64,000 nt of DNA from Anthoceros angustus. Its lineage: Eukaryota > Streptophyta > Anthocerotopsida > Anthocerotales > Anthocerotaceae. The stretch is from the NCBI GenBank assembly GCA_010909165.1, contig VJWM01000151.1:434001-498000 (forward strand), in the 5' to 3' direction. Made by a program: the position numbers and the translations under genes. The notes below the pieces were generated by a model, which was not told the origin of the DNA, did not search any database, and saw nothing but the letters and a program-made list of their open reading frames with translations. Below are positions 59,690 to 64,000 of this stretch, piece by piece (position 1 is the first letter of the stretch; each line of letters begins with the position of its first letter).

Positions 59690-60816
59690 GAAACATGGCA
59701 TCTTCAGAAGCCTTTGCGCCATCGTCTCCATCAACAGTCTACGCATGGGTTTCCCCACGTCGCCCACTCCGGACTTTGATGTTGCTCCCACAATTGCTCA
59801 TGTTGGCAATGGCTCAAACGACTGTGGCATTGGCTCAAACGACTGTGGCATCTTGGCATTGGTTCGGGAAGAGGATCATGAAGCTTCCTTATGTGTCTTC
59901 CGCACTGCAGGTGGCAAGACATCCTCTTCTTCCTTTGAGCTATCTTCTCTCGTAGCTGCCAAAGGTTTCTTGCCCTTGCCCTTGGATCTGGTCATTGTCG
60001 CCATGTATCCAAGCTTGTGTTCATCTTCTTCGTCCTCTGATGATGAGCTGCTGCTCTCCTTGATCTTCGCCTTCCGCACCAACTTCTCCAGCTTTGCGAG
60101 ACGTGCCGCGTACTTGTCTATCATCTTTGTTGATGCTTCACATTTCTTCTGTCCCCGGGACTTCGCCAGTGCCTTCTCCATGGCGCCTCTGCTCTTTGCT
60201 GATTTTGTGGATGAGGTTGAAACAAATGCATTGGCCGGGGTTGTTGCTCGATAACTCGTAATTCGTAATTTCGGATGCTTCTCCAAACATATGGCTTCAT
60301 TGTGCCCGTACCTCCCACAGCTAGGGCACGGCTCCTCACCCTTGACTCCTCCAAATGCATGCTCACACTCATGAGGGGAATGGCCATCCCTCGGCACCTC
60401 ACATAGGTGCTCGTCATTTGGGCTGTGTGGGCTGGCTTGTTTCGTCGAGCTCCTCCACTATGACCTCCGCGTCGGTCACATTGTGCACCACTCCTACTTG
60501 GGCTGGAGTGATTACTTGCAACAGCACGAGAGAAAGTATTAGCAGGCCCTATCTTGTCAGCCATCTTGTATACTTCCTTGAGCATGTAGTGTTGTTACTT
60601 CGTGCTGTGCTCCGCTTGTTGCACCTTCATGTATAGCGCATATGGCAATGCTTGCAAGTACTTTTCTGCAGCCAGTCGATCACTCATGATCTTATAATCG
60701 TGTACCAACTAGTCGATTCTTCAGCTTGAAGTGTGTCAGCTCGAAGATCTTCTTATCCGTGCTTGCAGGAAACTCTAGTTAGAAGATGTCAAACATTTCT
60801 TGGATGAGATCTTGTG
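59690..60816 (-). pseudogene. Gypsy gag, 5' truncated
   Basis: The minus strand encodes the capsid end (EMFDIF, KYLQALPYAL-like, KEVYKMADKIGPANTFS, 60.81-60.53 kb), a zinc knuckle CPSCGRYGHNEAICLEKHP (CCHC, near 60.3 kb), and a long Lys/Ser/Glu linker (KIKESSSSSSEDEEDEHKLG, near 60.05 kb). It is homologous throughout to the plus-strand gag at 62.5-64.0 kb, at roughly 80% identity by eye. The frame 60397-59876 is open; upstream, stops occur. Cut at about 60816 by the LTR of the plus-strand element. Confidence 0.8.
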
Positions 60817-61460
60817 TCATGCCGTGTGATACTAATCTCTGCACTTGGGTTTAGTGTTTGATTAGCATTAGTTAATCTAATTACTTATCTTTAAGTAAGT
60901 AATTAGTGTTAATTAATCTAAGGTGCTTATGTTAATTAAGCATTGATTAGTGTTAATTAATCTAATGTGCTTATGTTAATTAAGCATTGATTAGTGTTAA
61001 TTAATCTAATGTGCTTATGTTAATTAAGCATTGATTAGTGTTAATTAAACATGGTTAGCAATAGCTAAGTGGATAAGCTCAATATGCTTTGGCATATTCC
61101 TTGCATATTATAGTGTATTCTTAGGATACAATAGCTAAGTGGATAAGCTCAAGTAATATGCTTTGGCATATTCCTTGCATATTATAGTGTATTCTTAGGA
61201 TATTTCCGGCATATCGATGCCAATAGGATATCTTAGGAATATGCCGATGCAGTCTAGTATATAGACCCTTCCATTGAGGACAAGCTCAGATCATAGCTTG
61301 TCCTCTAGATATGCAATGCAAGAGCGTTGTGAGGAGGCCAAAGCTATGACTCCGAGAGCGATGTGTGAGGAATTTGCGTGTTGTTCTCGTGGGGAGAGTG
61401 TGTTTGTGCCACGACGTGCGAGCTACTCCCTCCTGTTGTTACAAGCTATGATCTCGTGTG
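60817..61460 (+). mobile_element. 5' LTR of plus-strand gypsy element
   Basis: Begins around TGTCATGCCGTGTGATACTA and carries a TATA-like box (TAGTATATAGACCC, near 61.255 kb) with transcription toward the gag at 62.5 kb. The U3 part contains three units of about 56 bases with GTGTTAATTAATCTAATGTG (60.90-61.05 kb) and a two-unit 75-base repeat with ATAGCTAAGTGGATAAGCTC (61.06-61.20 kb). Homologous to the reversed copy at 19.96-20.49 kb. The right border is uncertain. Confidence 0.65.
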
Positions 61461-61466
61461 TGTACA

Positions 61467-61605
61467 CTAGATAGGCTGTGCTAGGCGATGCTAGGCGATG
61501 CTAGGCGATGCTAGGCGATGCTAGGCGATGCTAGGCGATGCTAGGTGACGCTAGGCGATGCTAGGCGATGCTAGGCCGTGCTAGGCGAGGCTACGCGAGG
61601 CGACG
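61467..61605. repeat. 10-bp minisatellite
   Basis: About twelve units of GCTAGGCGAT with a few variants (GCTAGGTGAC, GCTAGGCCGT, GCTACGCGAG at the right edge). Lies between the LTR and the next repeat. Confidence 0.95.
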
Positions 61606-61659
61606 CTCGCTCTTTAAGCAAGTAGGCAAGGGACTCTCTGAAGTGTGCCCAAGGCTTGA

Positions 61660-61915
61660 GGCCTAGAGAGGGGACCAAGCCCAAGGCGAAGGAGAGGAGG
61701 AGAAGAAGCTCAAGCCCAAGGCCAAGGAGAGGAGGCAAAGAAGCCCAAGTCCAAGGCCAAGGAGAAGAGGCGAAGAAGCCCAAGTCCAAGGCCAAGGAGA
61801 GAAGGAGAAGAAGCCCAAGCCCAAGGCCAAGGAGAGGAGGCAAAGAAGCCCAAGCCCAAGGCCAAGGAGAGGAGGCGAAGAAGGCAAGAAGCCCCTACCA
61901 AGGAGAGGAATGAGG
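61660..61915. repeat. Purine-rich minisatellite, unit about 30-36 bp
   Basis: Seven or so units built on AAGGCCAAGGAGAGGAGG and CAAAGAAGCCCAAG. The resulting Lys/Arg/Pro-rich frames on the plus strand and Leu-rich frames on the minus strand follow from the repeat and are not called as genes. Confidence 0.92.
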
Positions 61916-62057
61916 CCTCCACAAGGGGGGCTGGCCTTTTAAGGCCAACCAACCAAGGGAGAAACAAGAGTATTTTACTCTTGGGCCCCGGATTCCAAGG
62001 GATAAGGGGGAAGCGGATAGACATGGGTATGTCATCAGTCCATTTCACTTTCTGTCC

Positions 62058-62130
62058 AAAACTCCTGGTTAGCCAGCACCCCATCCAAGTACTGATCCAC
62101 CCCACGGGTGCTTAACTCTGGAGTTCCTAT
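62058..62130 (-). repeat. 5S rRNA-like sequence
   Basis: The minus strand reads GAACTCCAGAGTTAAGCACC, then GTGGATCAGTACTTGGATGG and GGTGCTGGCTAACCAGGAG. This follows 5S rRNA from the A-box (GAACTCCGCAGTTAAGC) through GTAGTACTAGGATGGGTGACC to CCTGGGAAG, at clear but imperfect similarity. Both 5' and 3' ends of a real 5S gene are lacking. Could be a TRIM (Cassandra-type) LTR or 5S-derived SINE piece in the leader of the gypsy element. Confidence 0.65.
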
Positions 62131-62499
62131 GCCTTTGCTATCCAACTCACCCAGCTCACATTTTTGGATTGAGATATAGCCTGCAGAGTATTTCTATGCA
62201 ATTTTAACATGCATAGATACTTAGAGGTTTCACTAATCACGATCTAAGATAGCGGGGTGTGTTAACCTTGATTAAGGGTTTGATCTAGCCACTAACCGCC
62301 TGGAGTGCATGCTCGACACACTCGATCCGGACGGAGCTACCAACCAAGTCCATCGAGCGAATTCAAGTCCCGACCAAGAGGAGAAGTGCGAACACTCGAT
62401 TTTGGTACCACCGAAGGACGCGGAGGAACCCAGCGACACAATCAACAATCTTTGAAGGATCTGGTGGCAACACACAAGACACGTTAGTCTTCGGACAAC

Positions 62500-63996
62500 T
62501 CGGTGAGCGGCGAGGAGGACTTGTCTCTTGGAGTCGTCAAGATGGGAGGAGACAAGGATCGAATGGAGTTGTTCACAGGACGAGCGGGCACCTTGCCACT
62601 GGAGGACTTCATCGAGAAATGCAGTGCGGTGTGTGCGGAGATGGAATTGAAGACCGGATACACGAAGCGATACGGCTTCATCCAAATGCCGAAGTACTTG
62701 GGGGATGAAGCATTGGCGTGCTATCGCGAGCACAAGGCGAGGCTGTTGAGCGGCACAGCTGGAGGACCAGTGAGTAGCAGTTCAAGCTCCGAAGGAACCA
62801 GTGCAGACGGAGCAGTGGCACCGAGTGGGCACGATCCCATCGAAGAGATGTTTGACATCTTCCGGCTGGAGTTTCCTGCAAGCACGGATGAGAAGATCTC
62901 CGAGCTGACACACTTCAAGATGAAGTCAGGCGAGACTGCGAAGATGGCTTACCGAAGAATCGACCAGTTGGTACGTGACACCAAGATCATGAGTGACCGA
63001 CTGGCTGCAGAGAAGTACTTGCAGGCATTGCCATATGCGCTGCGCATGAAGGTGCAACAAGCGGTGCAGACGAAGGGCAACACTACACCCTCAAGGAAGT
63101 GTACGAGATGGGCGACAAGATAGGGCCCGACACTTTCTCTCGTCTTTGTTGCAAGTGATTACTCCGGCAAGTAGGAGTGGTGGACGACATGACCGACGCG
63201 GAGGTCGAGTGGAGGAGCTCGGCGAGACAAGCCAGCCCACAGCCCAAGTGGCGAGCCCTGCGTGAGGTGCCGAGGACGGACCATTCCCTCATGAGTGCGA
63301 GCATGCATTCGGAGGAGTCAAGGGTGAGGAGCCATGCCCTAGGTGTGGGAGGTACGGCACAATGAAGCGGCATGTTGGGAGAAGCATCCGAATTGCGGCC
63401 TCACGGGTTATCGAGCAGCAACCCGGCCAATGCATCTGCGTCAACCTCATCCACAAAATCAGCGAAGAGCAAAGGCGCCGTGGAGGAGGCACCGGCGAAG
63501 TCCCGTGGACAAAAGAAACGGGAAGCATCAAAGAAGACGATGGCACAAAAGCTTGGATACATGGCGACCTCGGGCCAAGCATCTCGTGGAGAAGCTGGAG
63601 AAGTTGGTGCGGGCGAAGATCAAGGAGAGCAGTTCATCATCGGAGGACGAAGAAGATGAGCACAAGCTTGGATACATGGCGGTGACCCGGATCCAAGGGC
63701 AGGAAGAAACCTCTGGCGCTACGAGAGAAGATAGCTCGGAGGAAGAAGAGGATGTCTTGACACCGGTCACGGAAGACACGGAAGGAAGCTTGGGATCCTC
63801 TTCCGAACCTATGCCAAGATGCCAAAGTCGTTTGAGCCATTGCCAACAGGAGCAACTGGGAGCAACATCAAAGTCCAGTGGGCGATGTGGAGAAACCCAT
63901 GCAGATTCTTGGCGGAGGCGATGGCACAAAAGCTTCGGAGATGCCATGTTTGACCTACAAGACATGGGGTTGAGCGTGAAGGAAGTCGGGGTTTGA
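62500..63996 (+). pseudogene. Gypsy gag, plus strand, frameshifted
   Basis: Open from ATG 62542 (in a frame that begins at 62503) to 63123: DRMELFTGRAGTLPLEDFIE, GYTKRYGFIQMPKYLGDEAL, EEMFDIFRLEFPASTDEKIS, AYRRIDQLVRDTKIMSDRLA, AEKYLQALPYALRMKVQQAV. This is a retrotransposon gag capsid. A frameshift near 63.08 kb then breaks it. Further frames continue with GVKGEEPCPRCGRYG (zinc knuckle, 63.32-63.36 kb), EKLEKLVRAKIKESSSSSED and GYMAVTRIQGQEE to the window end. Same family as the minus-strand gag at 59.7-60.8 kb. Pol lies beyond the window. Confidence 0.82.
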
Positions 63997-64000
63997 CTCG

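Larger units (their letters stand above)
56480..60816 (-). mobile_element. Ty3/gypsy element carrying a cytosine methyltransferase-like domain
   Basis: Minus-strand order: gag (60.8-59.7 kb), protease (59.47-59.19), DNA methyltransferase-like domain (58.91-57.87), RT and RNase H (about 57.75-56.88), integrase C-terminus (56.88-56.48). The RT palm with its YxDD box and the integrase core are deleted. The 5' side of gag is cut at about 60816, where the LTR of a plus-strand element of the same family begins; its remaining 5' end should lie beyond 64 kb. Multiple stops and frameshifts make this copy inactive. Confidence 0.82.

Noticed and set aside
61656-61913. Lys/Arg-rich frame resembling a histone H1 or SR-type tail
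   Set aside because: Entirely inside a purine minisatellite; frames on both strands are open and there is no globular domain.

Overview
The window reads as nuclear DNA of a land plant, most probably a seed-free vascular plant (fern or lycophyte). The reasons are: long intronless PLS-class pentatricopeptide repeat (PPR) genes whose DYW-like domains end in NGH, DGH or DRH instead of DYW, a kind of variant I associate with lineages that do reverse (U-to-C) organellar RNA editing; a plant-type L-gulonolactone oxidase family; a seven-exon plant-type GNA1 gene; a nuclear tRNA-Ser(AGA); and dense Ty3/gypsy, LINE, Harbinger and 5S-like repeats. The species itself cannot be read from the sequence.

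Layout. 1-7.4 kb: a badly decayed Ty3/gypsy element on the + strand with a 1.55 kb internal tandem duplication. 7.4-12.3 kb: a 2.4 kb tandem duplication holding broken PPR pieces in head-to-head orientation. 12.3-16.1 kb: unrecognised repeat-rich sequence. 16.3-18.0 kb: intact L-gulonolactone oxidase gene (GulLO1), followed by a stop-codon hairpin and about 1.1 kb of minisatellites. 19.3-21.4 kb: repeat fragments and AT-rich spacer. 21.5-23.4 kb: intact Harbinger-like transposase ORF that has lost catalytic residues, possibly domesticated. 24.4 kb: tRNA-Ser. 25.2-30.5 kb: tandem repeats, a 5'-truncated GulLO copy and a frameshifted full-length GulLO copy, both on the - strand. 31.6-46.3 kb: a divergent pair of PPR-DYW genes (here PPR1 on -, PPR2 on +), present once damaged and once better preserved, with a 3.8 kb mosaic of shuffled fragments between. 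46.6-48.4 kb: non-LTR retrotransposon with a restriction-like endonuclease. 49.7-52.5 kb: PPR3 on -. 52.9-53.9 kb: GNA1. 55.8-56.4 kb: fragment of a Myb/trihelix-like protein. 56.5-60.8 kb: Ty3/gypsy element on - carrying a cytosine-5 DNA methyltransferase-like domain. 60.8-64 kb: a + strand element of the same family inserted into it.

How things fit together. The host genes are the three PPR-DYW genes (organellar RNA editing, by inference), GulLO (ascorbate-related aldonolactone oxidation) and GNA1 (UDP-GlcNAc synthesis). PPR1/PPR2 and PPR3/GNA1 are divergent pairs that share short intergenic regions. All three PPR proteins carry, ahead of the repeats, a WWDNR...PDF...LWL motif resembling the PDF motif of organellar single-stranded DNA-binding (OSB) proteins.

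Caution on sequence quality. Several tandem copies differ mainly by one-base losses in homopolymers, and the 35.9-39.7 kb mosaic joins fragments at shared words of about 9-13 bases. Both are typical of uncorrected long reads or mis-assembly, so some of the broken genes may be intact in the organism.
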